Source of the DNA: Herbaspirillum sp. LeCh32-8
GTDB taxonomy: Bacteria > Pseudomonadota > Gammaproteobacteria > Burkholderiales > Burkholderiaceae_D
Direction: 5' to 3'
DNA length: 64,000 nucleotides
Assembly: GCF_017814915.1 (NCBI RefSeq)
Contig: NZ_JAGIPZ010000001.1
Span: 1,055,559-1,119,558 of the forward strand
Shown here one piece after another: positions 8,954 through 17,829 of this stretch. The position numbers and the translations under genes were made by a program. Under the pieces are notes generated by a model. That model worked only from the letters and a program-made list of their open reading frames with translations. It had not been told where the DNA came from and ran no database searches. Every line of letters begins with the position of its first letter. Position 1 is the stretch's first letter.

Positions 8954-9577
8954 CTATTGCGCGACAGGTTGCTCGAGTGCAACGCTGCCAAGCACCAGTT
9001 TCAGCTGGGCCTGAATCTGGCGTTCATCAATGTCGGCACTGCCGGTCAGGAGCCGCTGCAACAAGGGGGCGTACAGCAGATCGAATACCAGGCTCAGGTC
9101 GAGGTCGTCCCTGAACTCGCCGCGTTGGGCGCCGCGGCGCAGTACATTCACCAGCGCCACACGGCGCGGTTCGAGGTAGTTGTCGTTGAAGATGCGCATG
9201 GTCTCGTCGTCAAACTGGGCCAGCGCGATCATTTCGCGCACCACGCGACCGGACTTGCCGCGCAGCAGCTGGGACAGGCGCGTCATGTGGTCTTCGAGGT
9301 CGTGCCGCGAGGAGCCGCTGTCACCGATAGGGGGCATCGGTTCGACGGCGCGCAGCAGCGCTTCCATTGCCAGCGCACTCTTGTTGGGCCACCAGCGATA
9401 GATGGTCGCCTTGCCCACTCCCGCGCGCGCGGCCACACCTTCCAGCGACAGCTTGTCGAAGCCGATCTCCTCGAGCATCACATACGTGGCGTCGAGAATG
9501 GCGTCGTGGCTGACCGCATTTCTGCGGCGACCGGTGGCCGGATCGGAGATGAAGGTGAGAGAAATGATGTGCTCCAA
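8954..9577 (-). CDS. TetR/AcrR-family transcriptional repressor
   Basis: The HTH region is clear: HDAILDATYVMLEEIGFDKL, then GVAARAGVGKATIYRWW, followed by a helical ligand domain. A 255-residue reading from an ATG at 9721 is possible, but its first 48 residues are Cys/Arg-rich, unlike TetR proteins, and the DNA there contains the palindromic operator. I therefore place the start at TTG 9577 (207 residues, normal TetR size), though this has a weak ribosome site. It is probably autoregulated by the palindrome just upstream. No efflux or enzyme gene is immediately adjacent in divergent orientation, so its target and ligand are unknown. Confidence 0.8.
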   Translation of the reverse strand: MEHIISLTFISDPATGRRRNAVSHDAILDATYVMLEEIGFDKLSLEGVAARAGVGKATIYRWWPNKSALAMEALLRAVEPMPPIGDSGSSRHDLEDHMTRLSQLLRGKSGRVVREMIALAQFDDETMRIFNDNYLEPRRVALVNVLRRGAQRGEFRDDLDLSLVFDLLYAPLLQRLLTGSADIDERQIQAQLKLVLGSVALEQPVAQ

Positions 9578-9585
9578 ATGACAAA

Positions 9586-9622
9586 TGCAGAGATACCGAT
9601 GCTTATATCGGCATACTCTGCA
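9586..9622 (-). promoter_or_regulatory. Imperfect palindrome, likely TetR operator
   Basis: Left arm TGCAGAGATACCGAT (9586-9600) and right arm ATCGGCATACTCTGCA (9607-9622) are inverted copies with one mismatch/offset, separated by 6 bases. The position 8 bases upstream of the preferred TetR start fits autorepression. Confidence 0.6.
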
Positions 9623-9815
9623 ACAACTTGAGGCTTTTTTGTCAGCAATGGAACATTGGATGCGCGCAAGATCATTCCGGCGGGGAGCGGCGCGCCGGAG
9701 TCGGCCGCCATTGAAATCCATTTATGATTAAATATCAATCACTTGGAATAAAAATTTAAAGTTATTTAGAGGATTTGTTTCGCCGCCTCAAATTCTTCCA
9801 GGCATCATTCACGCA

Positions 9816-10508
9816 TCATTTAGTTGCCACGGCGCCATCGAGCAAGGCGCCAAAGCGGTCGAAACGCGGGCGATGGCCGTTTTCCGTATCCAGCGAGAAG
9901 GCGATGCGGCGGGTGCGCCCCATCAGTTCGTTGCGGGCGAAGAACCCGTAGTAACGGGAGTCCGCGCTGTTATCGCGATTGTCGCCCAGCATCAGGTAAT
10001 GATCGGCCGGCACCACCACCGGACCGTAGCTGCTGCGCAGGCTGGGATGATTCTCGGACAGGCGCACCAGGTGCGACATGCCGTCCAGCTGCTCGTCGCG
10101 GTAAGCGGCCTGCTCCACGCCATCCTCTCCCAGCGCGCGCACGCTGGCGTGACTGTAGCTGGCGGCCTGGCCGTTGATATAGAGCACGTTGTCGCGCAGC
10201 TCGACCACGTCGCCCGGCAAGCCGATGACCCGCTTCAACAGAAGTTCGCCGGCCTCCTTCGAATCCACCGTCACGATATCGCCGCGGCGCGGCTCGCCCA
10301 GGCGCGCGATGCTGATATGGGTCAGCGGCACGCGCAGGTCATAGGCCATCTTGTCGACCAGGATGCGGTCGCCGATCAACACCGTGGGCAGCATCGAGCC
10401 GCTGGGCACGACGTTGTAGTCGGCGATGGCGCTGCGAAACACCACCATCAGCGCCATGAAGACCATGACGCCCTTGTATTCGCCCAGCAGCTTCTTGATC
10501 GGTGTCAT
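9816..10508 (-). CDS. lepB: Signal peptidase I
   Basis: The protein has 230 residues and removes signal peptides from exported proteins at the outer face of the inner membrane. An N-terminal membrane helix (about 12-28) precedes the catalytic domain. The Ser-Lys dyad is visible as Ser38 in PSGSMLPT and Lys92 in LLKRVIGLPGD; the third conserved box is GDNRDNSADSR. It has one membrane segment, so it is shorter than the E. coli enzyme (about 320). The gene is not beside rnc or lepA, which suggests a second, accessory lepB copy rather than the housekeeping one. It lies 74 bases downstream of the CoA-transferase gene on the same strand. Confidence 0.93.
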   Translation of the reverse strand: MTPIKKLLGEYKGVMVFMALMVVFRSAIADYNVVPSGSMLPTVLIGDRILVDKMAYDLRVPLTHISIARLGEPRRGDIVTVDSKEAGELLLKRVIGLPGDVVELRDNVLYINGQAASYSHASVRALGEDGVEQAAYRDEQLDGMSHLVRLSENHPSLRSSYGPVVVPADHYLMLGDNRDNSADSRYYGFFARNELMGRTRRIAFSLDTENGHRPRFDRFGALLDGAVATK

Positions 10509-10582
10509 GTCAGGTCTTTCGTAAGAGATGATTGAATGTCATGCAGCAGGGCTCGCCCGCCGCGGACGTCATCCTACCGCGT

Positions 10583-11989
10583 TCAGCGCCACTGTGCCGA
10601 GGCCGAGCGCAATGGCGAGGCCGGCAAGTCCCAGCGCAGCGGCACGCTGGCGATCTGCAGCGGGGCACGTAGCCGGCGCGCCGGGCCCCAGACCGTGTCT
10701 TCCTGCGCGGCGCCGAGGTCGTCCGGGGTTTCGGCGGCAAAGTCGGGCTCGATGCCTTGGGCCGGATGCGCCGCCAGCAGCTGCGCGGTGCGTGCCAGCG
10801 ACAAGCGGTAGGCGCTGCCCTCGCCGGCCTGCTCGCGACGCGTCAGTCCGCGCAGCGCCGCGGCTGCCAGCAGGTAGCCGGTGGCATGATCCAGCGCCTG
10901 CACCGGCAAGGGCCCGGGCTTGTCCTTGCCCAGCAGCTGCATGCCGGCATCGGCGATGCCGCTGCTCATCTGCACCAGGCTGTCGAAACCGCGCCGCCCG
11001 GCCCACGGGCCACTCCAGCCATAGGCGTCCAGTGCCACATCCACCAAGGCCGGATTGAGCGCGCGCCGGCGCGCCGCGCCCAGCCCCAGATGCTCCAGCG
11101 CCTGCGGACGGTAACCTTGCACCAGCACATCGGCCTGCGCCAGCAGGCGCTCCAGTTGCCGGCGATCCTGTGCTGCGCTCAGATCCAGATGGGCGCAGCG
11201 CTTGCCCAAGGTCATTTCAGGTACAACCCCGGGCTCGTCCCACCACACCGGGTCGATGCGCAGCACGTCCGCCCCCAGCCCCGCCAGGAAACGCGTGGCG
11301 GTCGGCCCGGCCAGCACCCGCGTCAAATCCAGCACGCGAATACCCGCCAGCGGGCGCGCCGGGTCGAGCACCGCGCGGCGCGTGCCCGCGGCGTCGAAGC
11401 TTTCGCGCGCCACCAGCGGCTCGGCCGCCACCGCCATGCCTTGGGGGTGCCGCGCCCATTGTTCCCGGCTGCGCATTTCGGCAGCGCAGCCCTTGTTGCC
11501 GACTATGGCGGTTTCCAGTTCCCCGCCGTTCCAGCGCGCCACCGCCCGACCGACTTCCTCACGCGATGCGTTTTGGGCATCCAGCTCCAGCACTTGCAAG
11601 GCCGCCGCGCGATGATGCGGCGCGTTGGTGTGCAGGCGGATCCAGCCGTCAACAGTGCGGTAATCGCCCGCCACCGAGTCCCACAGCGCCGGCGGCGTCC
11701 AGCCTTGGGCGCGCAACGAGCTGGAGAACCACATCGAGGCCAGACGCCGGTCACATTCCACCACGGGCAGGCCGTGGCCCGAAGCTTCAAGCAACCCGGC
11801 AACGGCAAGGCCGGCTGCCGCCACCGACGCCTGGGCCAGGTCACTGGTGGCGAACACCGAGGGCAAGGCGCCGCTGCCGGCCAGGCGAACCGAAGACAAG
11901 GCGGCCGGCGCGCCGTCCAGCGCACGCCAGATCTCGGCCAGCATGCGGGAAGCAACGGGGGATGCGACGGATGGACCGGGTTGCGACAT
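10583..11989 (-). CDS. Class III (CaiB/BaiF) CoA-transferase with permuted domain order
   Basis: The protein has 468 residues and good ribosome site AAGGAG. The standard N-terminal beginning of the family (PLAGIRVLDLTRVLAGPTAT) appears only near residue 212. It is preceded by segments that normally lie in the second half of CaiB proteins (GDYRTVDGWIRLH and EMRSREQWARHPQG), and followed by GYRPQALEHLGLG, AYGWSGPWAGRRGFDSLVQ and the DHATGYLLAAAA helix. It therefore reads as back half followed by front half. The family moves CoA between organic acids; the substrate is unknown. It is divergent from a DNA-binding citrate synthase, with shared AT-rich palindromes, so joint regulation is likely. Confidence 0.85.
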   Translation of the reverse strand: MSQPGPSVASPVASRMLAEIWRALDGAPAALSSVRLAGSGALPSVFATSDLAQASVAAAGLAVAGLLEASGHGLPVVECDRRLASMWFSSSLRAQGWTPPALWDSVAGDYRTVDGWIRLHTNAPHHRAAALQVLELDAQNASREEVGRAVARWNGGELETAIVGNKGCAAEMRSREQWARHPQGMAVAAEPLVARESFDAAGTRRAVLDPARPLAGIRVLDLTRVLAGPTATRFLAGLGADVLRIDPVWWDEPGVVPEMTLGKRCAHLDLSAAQDRRQLERLLAQADVLVQGYRPQALEHLGLGAARRRALNPALVDVALDAYGWSGPWAGRRGFDSLVQMSSGIADAGMQLLGKDKPGPLPVQALDHATGYLLAAAALRGLTRREQAGEGSAYRLSLARTAQLLAAHPAQGIEPDFAAETPDDLGAAQEDTVWGPARRLRAPLQIASVPLRWDLPASPLRSASAQWR

Positions 11990-12052
11990 GGCGAACTCCT
12001 TTTTTGATTGAATGTCGTTGGACGTCAGCGGATACAGGCCAGCTTACTCCGC

Positions 12053-12087
12053 TTGAATTAATCGTCAATATTGATTAATTTGATCAA
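12053..12087. promoter_or_regulatory. AT-rich palindrome cluster between CoA-transferase and citrate synthase
   Basis: In otherwise GC-rich DNA this stretch holds two perfect palindromes, TCAATATTGA (12065-12074) and TTGATCAA (12080-12087), with centres 14 bases apart, plus another TTGA at 12053. Repeated TTGA/TCAA half-sites between divergent genes suggest a shared operator, possibly for the HTH domain of the citrate synthase itself. Confidence 0.5.
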
Positions 12088-12118
12088 CATATCTGCCCCG
12101 ACACCTTCTTTCCTGCCG

Positions 12119-13312
12119 ATGAACGCCTATCTCTCCTCCGCCGAAGCCGCCGCCCTGCTGGGCGTGTCGCGCCAGACCCTGTATGCCTACGTCAGCCGCG
12201 GCCTGCTGCATGCCCATCCCGGCAGCGACCCGCGCGAAAGCCGCTACCTGGCCGAAGACGTGCAGCGCCTGGCCGGCAAGCGCACCCGCGGTCGCAAGCC
12301 CAAGGAGGTGGCCAAGGCGGCGCTGAGCTGGGGGCTGCCGGTACTGGAGTCGGCGCTGACCTTGATCGAGGATGGCCGCCTGTACTATCGCGGCGTCGAC
12401 GCCGTGGCCTTCAGCGAGCACGCCAGCGTCGAACAAGCTGCGGCATTGCTGTGGGATTGCGAGGTGGACGAGGCCTTCGGCCCGGAAGCGCCGCCCATGG
12501 TCGCCGGGTTTGACGCGCTGCGCGCGCCCTTCTCCGGCCGGCGCGCCGAGCATGCCTTGCTGCCGCTGTTCACGTTGGCCGCCGGCGATGATCTGGGCAG
12601 CCAGTGGCAATGGCCTTCGGCGCGCCGCTACGCCGGTTGCGGGATGCTGGTGCGGCGACTGGCGGCCTGCCTGCTGGGCAGCGCCCCATCGGCCACACCG
12701 CTGCACGAACAATGCGCCCGCGCCTGGCATCTGGACCAACACGGTGCAGACCTGGTGCGGCGCGCGCTGGTGCTGTGCGCCGACCATGAACTGAACGCCT
12801 CCGGCTTCACCGCCCGCTGCATCGCCTCCACCGACGCCAGCCTGCAGGCCTGCATCACCGGCGGCCTGGCGGCCCTGAGCGGGCCGCGTCATGGCGGCAC
12901 CACCGCGCGGGTGGAAGCCCTGCTCGACGAGCTGGGCGCCCAGGCCGGCATTGCCGGGCGCATCGAGGCCCGCCTGGCGCGCGGCGACGACCTGCCCGGC
13001 TTCGGCCACCACCTCTATCCGGCCGGCGACGTGCGTGCCGCCGCCCTGCTGCACGCCATACTCCCCGCCCATCCCGAGTGGCAAGCGGCCATTACCCGTA
13101 TCGGCGAGCTGACCGGCCACCCGCCCTCGGTCGACTTCGCCCTGGCCGCATTGCGGCGTCACCTGTCGCTGCCAGCGGGCAGCGCCTTCGGCATCTTCGC
13201 ATTGGGCCGCGCGCTGGGCTGGCTGGCCCATGCGCTGGAACAGCGCGAGCACGGCAGCCTGATCCGCCCGCGCGCCTCCTACATCGGCGTGCGTCCGCAA
13301 CCCTCGACATGA
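12119..13312 (+). CDS. Citrate synthase-family protein with N-terminal MerR-like helix-turn-helix
   Basis: The protein has 397 residues. Residues about 3-55 form a MerR-like HTH (LSSAEAAALLGVSRQTLYAYVSRG...RYLAEDVQRL). After a basic linker (TRGRKPKE) comes a citrate synthase fold. The residues needed for catalysis appear to be kept: His in SGPRHGG, His in GFGHHLYPAGDVRA with the Arg of the DPR-like position, and Asp in SVDFALA. The enzyme would condense an acyl-CoA with oxaloacetate or a similar keto acid. I chose the ATG at 12119; no clear ribosome site precedes it, and an upstream in-frame TTG (12071) sits inside the palindromes. Divergent from the CoA-transferase. Confidence 0.85.
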   Translation: MNAYLSSAEAAALLGVSRQTLYAYVSRGLLHAHPGSDPRESRYLAEDVQRLAGKRTRGRKPKEVAKAALSWGLPVLESALTLIEDGRLYYRGVDAVAFSEHASVEQAAALLWDCEVDEAFGPEAPPMVAGFDALRAPFSGRRAEHALLPLFTLAAGDDLGSQWQWPSARRYAGCGMLVRRLAACLLGSAPSATPLHEQCARAWHLDQHGADLVRRALVLCADHELNASGFTARCIASTDASLQACITGGLAALSGPRHGGTTARVEALLDELGAQAGIAGRIEARLARGDDLPGFGHHLYPAGDVRAAALLHAILPAHPEWQAAITRIGELTGHPPSVDFALAALRRHLSLPAGSAFGIFALGRALGWLAHALEQREHGSLIRPRASYIGVRPQPST

Positions 13313-13611
13313 GGGTGCGGCGTGGATCATGCACCCACCCCGAAATACAACGAGAACATCGTAGAAATTTGCAAATAAAAACCACTTTTGATGTACCCGG
13401 CAACGACGCGGCAAGGACGTTTCATCCCTCCCAAGCCAGGCTTTCCTCCGCGATCACCGGTCAGCTCGCCGTCGCGCCGCGGGTCTGAGCCACGCGCGGG
13501 AAAAGATGTCCATGCGCGCTGCCGTCCTTTCACCAGCGGGCAGGTTTTCGTCATTTCGGTTACAGTTTGCGGCGTCGTCCGACCTGCCCGCCCCTTCATT
13601 GCATTGCATCC

Positions 13612-14844
13612 ATGTCCGCCTTGCCCCCCGGTTCCGCTTCCGGCGCCGCCACACCTGACACACCCGCCCGCCACAGCCTGCTGACCCTGGGCCTGCTCAG
13701 CGCCCTGATGGCGTTCGCCTCGATCTCCACCGACGTCTACCTGCCGGCGTTGCCGGCCATGGCGCTGGCCTTGAAGGCCGGCCACGGCGCGATGGAGCTG
13801 ACCATTTCCAGTTATCTGATCGGCTTCAGCCTGGGCCAATTGGTCTGGGGCCCGATCAGCGACCGCTACGGACGCCGCCTGCCAGTGGCCCTCGGCCTGG
13901 TGCTGTTCATCATCGGCTCGGCCGGCTGCGCGCTGTCCGGCAGCGTCGCCACCATGATCGCCTGGCGCATCCTGCAGGCGCTGGGCGCCTGCGCCAGCGT
14001 GGTGCTGGCGCGCGCCATGGTGCGCGACCTCTACGCAGGCCCGCACGCTGCGCGCATGATGTCCACGCTGATGACGGTGGCCGCAGTGGCGCCGCTGATC
14101 GGCCCGGCCGTGGGCAGCCTGATCCTGCAGGCGGCCTCCTGGCGCGCCATCTTCTGGACCCTGGCCGGCATCGGCGCGCTGACATTGCTGGCGCTGCGCC
14201 GCCTGCCGGAGACCCTGCCCGCCGAGCGACGCAACCCGCACGCGCTTGACGGCGCGCTATCGATCTATGTCAGCCTGCTGGGCCAGCGGCGCATCCTGGC
14301 CTACATGGGCACGGGCGGTTTCTTCTACGGCGGCATCTATGCCTATGTGGCCGGCTCGCCGGCGGCTTACATCAGCTATCACCACATGTCGCCGCAAGCC
14401 TATGGCGTGCTGTTCTCGCTGGGCATCATCGGCATCATGGCCACCAACCAGATCAGCTTGCGGCTGGTGCTGAAGCTCGGCAGCGACCGCCTGATGCGGA
14501 TCGGCGCACTGGCCGCGGCGGGTTCGGGCTTGCTGCTGGCGTTGACCGCCGGCTTCGACATAGGCGGCGTGGCCGGGCTGGCGCTGCCGCTGCTCCTGTT
14601 CGTGGGCGCCAACGGCTTTATCGTGGCCAACGCCATCGCCGGCGCGCTAACCGGCTATGGCGAACGCGCCGGCGCGGTGTCGGCCCTGGTGGGTGCGGCC
14701 CATTTCGGCACCGGCATCCTGGGCTCGGCCCTGGTCGGCTTGCTGGCCGACGGCACGCCCTGGCCGATGGGCCTGATCATCGCCATCTGTGGCGTCGGCA
14801 CCGCATTCTCGGCGCTGAGCGTACCGCGTAAGAGCCCGGCCTGA
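13612..14844 (+). CDS. Bcr/CflA-family MFS drug exporter
   Basis: About 410 residues with 12 predicted membrane helices. The Bcr/CflA hallmarks are present: STDVYLPALPAM in the first helix, GPISDRYGRRLP (motif A) after helix 2, and the motif C-like GPAVGSLI in helix 5. It is a proton-driven exporter of small molecules such as drugs, sulfonamide-like compounds or dipeptides in known members. The ATG at 13612 gives the normal length; the ribosome site is weak. The roughly 300 bases upstream contain no gene I can support. It is followed by the RND operon but separated from it by a regulatory box, so it is probably its own unit. Confidence 0.9.
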   Translation: MSALPPGSASGAATPDTPARHSLLTLGLLSALMAFASISTDVYLPALPAMALALKAGHGAMELTISSYLIGFSLGQLVWGPISDRYGRRLPVALGLVLFIIGSAGCALSGSVATMIAWRILQALGACASVVLARAMVRDLYAGPHAARMMSTLMTVAAVAPLIGPAVGSLILQAASWRAIFWTLAGIGALTLLALRRLPETLPAERRNPHALDGALSIYVSLLGQRRILAYMGTGGFFYGGIYAYVAGSPAAYISYHHMSPQAYGVLFSLGIIGIMATNQISLRLVLKLGSDRLMRIGALAAAGSGLLLALTAGFDIGGVAGLALPLLLFVGANGFIVANAIAGALTGYGERAGAVSALVGAAHFGTGILGSALVGLLADGTPWPMGLIIAICGVGTAFSALSVPRKSPA

Positions 14845-14861
14845 GCGGGTCGCCGCCAAAC

Positions 14862-14891
14862 TGACAAAATTGTCATGTTGACGTCAGCATG
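14862..14891 (+). promoter_or_regulatory. CusR-type operator upstream of RND operon
   Basis: TGACAAAATTGTCA (14862-14875) is a perfect inverted repeat that matches the known E. coli CusR box core (TGACAANNTTGTCA). It is directly followed by a second dyad, CATGttGACGTCagCATG (14874-14891). It lies about 135 bases before the outer membrane factor gene, whose operon ends with an OmpR-type regulator and a CusS-like kinase, so autoregulation is the natural reading. Confidence 0.7.
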
Positions 14892-15008
14892 ACGTTGAGC
14901 GGCAAGGCGTACATTGGCCCCCAGCAATAGCAGTGGCCGATGTGTTCGCGCTGAGGGGCGTGATGCGACGGCCTGTCCGTCATCCGCAAGCCCATCCGCG
15001 TGTACCTT

Positions 15009-16556
15009 ATGGTCGTTCCGTTCCGCCGTGCCGCAGCCAGCGTCAGCGCCAGTCATTTCACTCATCCAAAACATCACTCCCCCTTCCGCGCCGCAAGGGG
15101 AATGACTGCGCTGGCGCTGGCCGCGCTCTTGGGCGGATGCGCCGTCGGGCCCGACTATGTGCGCCCGGCGATGGAACTGCCGCAAGCCTACAAGGAAGAC
15201 GGCCCGTGGAAGGTCGCCGCTCCCGGCCAGATTGATGACAACCAGCGCTGGTGGGAAGCCTACGGCGACCCGCTGCTCAATGAGCTGATGATCCAGGCCA
15301 ACACCGCCAACCAGAACATCCGCCAGGCCGAAGCCCAATACCGCCAGGCCCAGGCCACCGCGCAGATCGCGCGCGCCAGCCTGTGGCCGACGGTGGGGGC
15401 CTCGGCCGGCGCCACCCGCGCGCAAACCAACACCAACGGCGTGCAACGCCTGGCCGACACCTATACCGTGGGCCTGAACGCCTCGTGGGAAGCCGACATC
15501 TGGGGCCGCATCCGGCGCGGCGCCGAGGCCGGCGACGCCACTGCGCAGGCCAGCGCCGCCAGCCTCGCTGCGGCGCGCCTGTCGATCCAGTCCACGCTGG
15601 CGCAGGACTATCTGCAGCTGCGTGTGGCCGACCTGCAGAAAGATCTCTACCGCCGCACCGTCGCCGCCTACACCCGCTCGCTGCAGCTGACCACCCATCA
15701 ATATGAAGCCGGCACCGCGCTGCGCTCCGACGTAGCCCAGGCCGAGACCCAATTGCGCGCGGCCCAGGCCCAGCTGATCGACCTCGACGCTACCCGCAAC
15801 CAGCTGGAGCACGCCATCGCCATCCTGCTGGGCCGCGCGCCAGCGGCCTTCACGCTGCCGGCCTTGCCGGCCGCTGCCGCCAGCGACAGCGCGATGGACG
15901 ACAACGCCCAGCGCCTGCAGGCCAGCTTGCCGCAGATCCCGACCGGGCTGCCGTCCGACCTGCTGGAACGCCGCCCCGACATCGCCAACGCCGAACGCCT
16001 GGCCGCCGCCGCCAACGCCAACATCGGCGTGGCCCGAGCGGCCTACTTCCCGGCGCTGACGCTGTCGGCCGGCGGCGGCTACAGCAGCCTGGCCTATGCC
16101 CAGCTGTTCAACACCCCCAGCCGCGTCTGGTCGCTGGGCGCGGCGCTAGCCGAGACCCTGTTCGACGGCGGCGCCCGCAGCGCGCGTAACGACGCCGCCG
16201 TGGCCGCCTTCGACGCATCGGTCGCGCAATACAAACAGACCGTGCTGGGTGGCCTGCAAGAGGTGGAGGACAACCTTTCCACCCTGCGCGTGCTGGACCA
16301 GGAAAGCGCAGTGCAGGCGCAAGCCGTCAAGGCCGCGCAACTGGCCGAGCGCCTGGCGATGAGCCAGTACCAGGCCGGCACCGCAACCTATCTCTCGGTG
16401 GTGACCACCCAGGCCACCTCGCTGACCAACCAGCGCACCGCCGTGACCTTGCTGGGCCGCCAGCTGGTGGCCAGCGTGGCGCTGATCAAGGCCACCGGCG
16501 GCGGCTGGCATGCCGGCCAGGCCGAACCCTCGGCTGCGCCGCAGGCAGCGCGCTGA
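15009..16556 (+). CDS. RND efflux outer membrane factor, NodT/OprM-type lipoprotein
   Basis: About 515 residues, forming the TolC-like trimeric outer membrane channel of the pump. A basic N-terminus is followed by ALALAALLGGC, a lipobox with the lipidated Cys near residue 44, then AVGPDYVRP, which is the standard start of mature NodT-family proteins. Two OEP repeats follow, with the conserved LPSDLLERRPDI between them. The start is not certain: ATG 15009 gives a long but functional-looking signal; GTG 15000 is equally possible; ATG 15102 has an AAGGGGAA-like site but would remove the basic residues. First gene of the RND operon, 52 bases before the adaptor. Confidence 0.9.
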   Translation: MVVPFRRAAASVSASHFTHPKHHSPFRAARGMTALALAALLGGCAVGPDYVRPAMELPQAYKEDGPWKVAAPGQIDDNQRWWEAYGDPLLNELMIQANTANQNIRQAEAQYRQAQATAQIARASLWPTVGASAGATRAQTNTNGVQRLADTYTVGLNASWEADIWGRIRRGAEAGDATAQASAASLAAARLSIQSTLAQDYLQLRVADLQKDLYRRTVAAYTRSLQLTTHQYEAGTALRSDVAQAETQLRAAQAQLIDLDATRNQLEHAIAILLGRAPAAFTLPALPAAAASDSAMDDNAQRLQASLPQIPTGLPSDLLERRPDIANAERLAAAANANIGVARAAYFPALTLSAGGGYSSLAYAQLFNTPSRVWSLGAALAETLFDGGARSARNDAAVAAFDASVAQYKQTVLGGLQEVEDNLSTLRVLDQESAVQAQAVKAAQLAERLAMSQYQAGTATYLSVVTTQATSLTNQRTAVTLLGRQLVASVALIKATGGGWHAGQAEPSAAPQAAR

Positions 16557-16608
16557 GCCGCCTCCGTTTCAGATACTCCAAGCCCTCTCTTCAGAACGAG
16601 TTCCAGGC

Positions 16609-17829
16609 ATGACTACCTCTTCCAACACACCCAAGCGCACTTCCCTTGCCATCGCCGTTACTGCCGCCATCGTGGCAGTGGCCGGCATCGGCGGCTGGTT
16701 GCACACGCAAGGCGCCAACGCCGCCGACAAGCCGCAAGCCAAGGAGGCGCCGCCGGTGGCCGTGACGCTGACCACCGTCCAGGAACGCGACCTGCCGCTG
16801 TATCTGGCAGGCGTCGGCACCGTGACCGCCAATGCCAGCGTGACGGTGAAGGCGCGCATCGACGGCCAGCTCGACAAGGTCGGTTTCAAGGAAGGCGAGG
16901 AAGTGAAGAAAGGTCAGATGCTGGCCCAGATCGATCCACGCGCGCTGCAGGCGCAGTTGGCCCAGGTCGAGGCGCAGCGCGCCCGTGACGCCGCGCAATT
17001 GGCCAACGCCCGTCTCGACCTGCAGCGCTACACCACGCTGCGCAGCCAGGACGCCGCCACCCAGCAGCAACTCGATACGCAAAAGGCGCTGGTGGCCCAG
17101 CTGGAAGCCGCGGTCAAAACCGATGAGGCGCAGATCGGCTATGCCAAGGTGCAACTGAGCTACACCACCATCACCGCGCCGATCTCCGGCCGCGTCGGCG
17201 CGCGCCTGGTGGACCCGGGCAACATCGTCCATGCCGCTGACGCCAACGGCCTGGTGGTAATCAACCAGATCGATCCCATCACCCTGCTCTTCACCCTGCC
17301 CGAAGAGGCGGTGCCGGCCATCAACAAGTCGCAGCTGGCCAGCAAGCAGTCGCTGAAGGTGACCGCCTATGCCCGCGAGTCGCAAGAGCCGCTGGCCACC
17401 GGCAAGCTGATCCTGCTGGACAACCAGATCAACACCACCAACGGCACGGTGCAGCTGAAGGCCCGCTTCGACAACGCCGAGCACAAGCTGTGGCCGGGCC
17501 AGTACGTCAACGTGCGCCTGCAGATGCATGACCACGGCAGCGCGCTGACGCTGCCGGCCGCCGCCATCCAGCGCAACCAGCAAGGCACCTACGTCTACGC
17601 GGTGGACGAGCAGGACAAGGCCGCCATGAAGCCGGTCAAGGTCGCGCGCATCCAGGACGGCGTCGCCGTGCTGGCCGCCGACGCCGGCGTGGCCGCAGGC
17701 CAGCGCGTGGTGCTGGACGGCCAGTACAAGCTCAAGCCGGGCGCCAAGATCGCCGAGAGCAAACCTCAGCAGACGCAGCAGAAAGACCAGAAAGTCGCCG
17801 CCGGTGACGCGAAAGGAAGCAGCAAGTGA
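16609..17829 (+). CDS. RND efflux periplasmic adaptor (membrane fusion protein), MdtA-like
   Basis: The protein has 406 residues. It starts with an uncleaved-anchor or signal-type helix (SLAIAVTAAIVAVAGIGGWL), followed by the lipoyl half-motif GTVTANASVTVKARIDGQLD, a coiled-coil hairpin (about 105-165), the second lipoyl half YTTITAPISGRVGARLVDPG and a beta-barrel/proximal domain. The C-terminal tail is Gln/Lys-rich. It links the inner membrane pump to the outer membrane channel. Its TGA overlaps the GTG start of the permease, so the two are coupled. Confidence 0.93.
   Translation: MTTSSNTPKRTSLAIAVTAAIVAVAGIGGWLHTQGANAADKPQAKEAPPVAVTLTTVQERDLPLYLAGVGTVTANASVTVKARIDGQLDKVGFKEGEEVKKGQMLAQIDPRALQAQLAQVEAQRARDAAQLANARLDLQRYTTLRSQDAATQQQLDTQKALVAQLEAAVKTDEAQIGYAKVQLSYTTITAPISGRVGARLVDPGNIVHAADANGLVVINQIDPITLLFTLPEEAVPAINKSQLASKQSLKVTAYARESQEPLATGKLILLDNQINTTNGTVQLKARFDNAEHKLWPGQYVNVRLQMHDHGSALTLPAAAIQRNQQGTYVYAVDEQDKAAMKPVKVARIQDGVAVLAADAGVAAGQRVVLDGQYKLKPGAKIAESKPQQTQQKDQKVAAGDAKGSSK

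Noticed and set aside
9578..9721. Longer TetR start (ATG at 9721)
   Set aside because: Adds 48 Cys/Arg-rich residues before the HTH, has no ribosome site, and would make the palindromic operator coding sequence.
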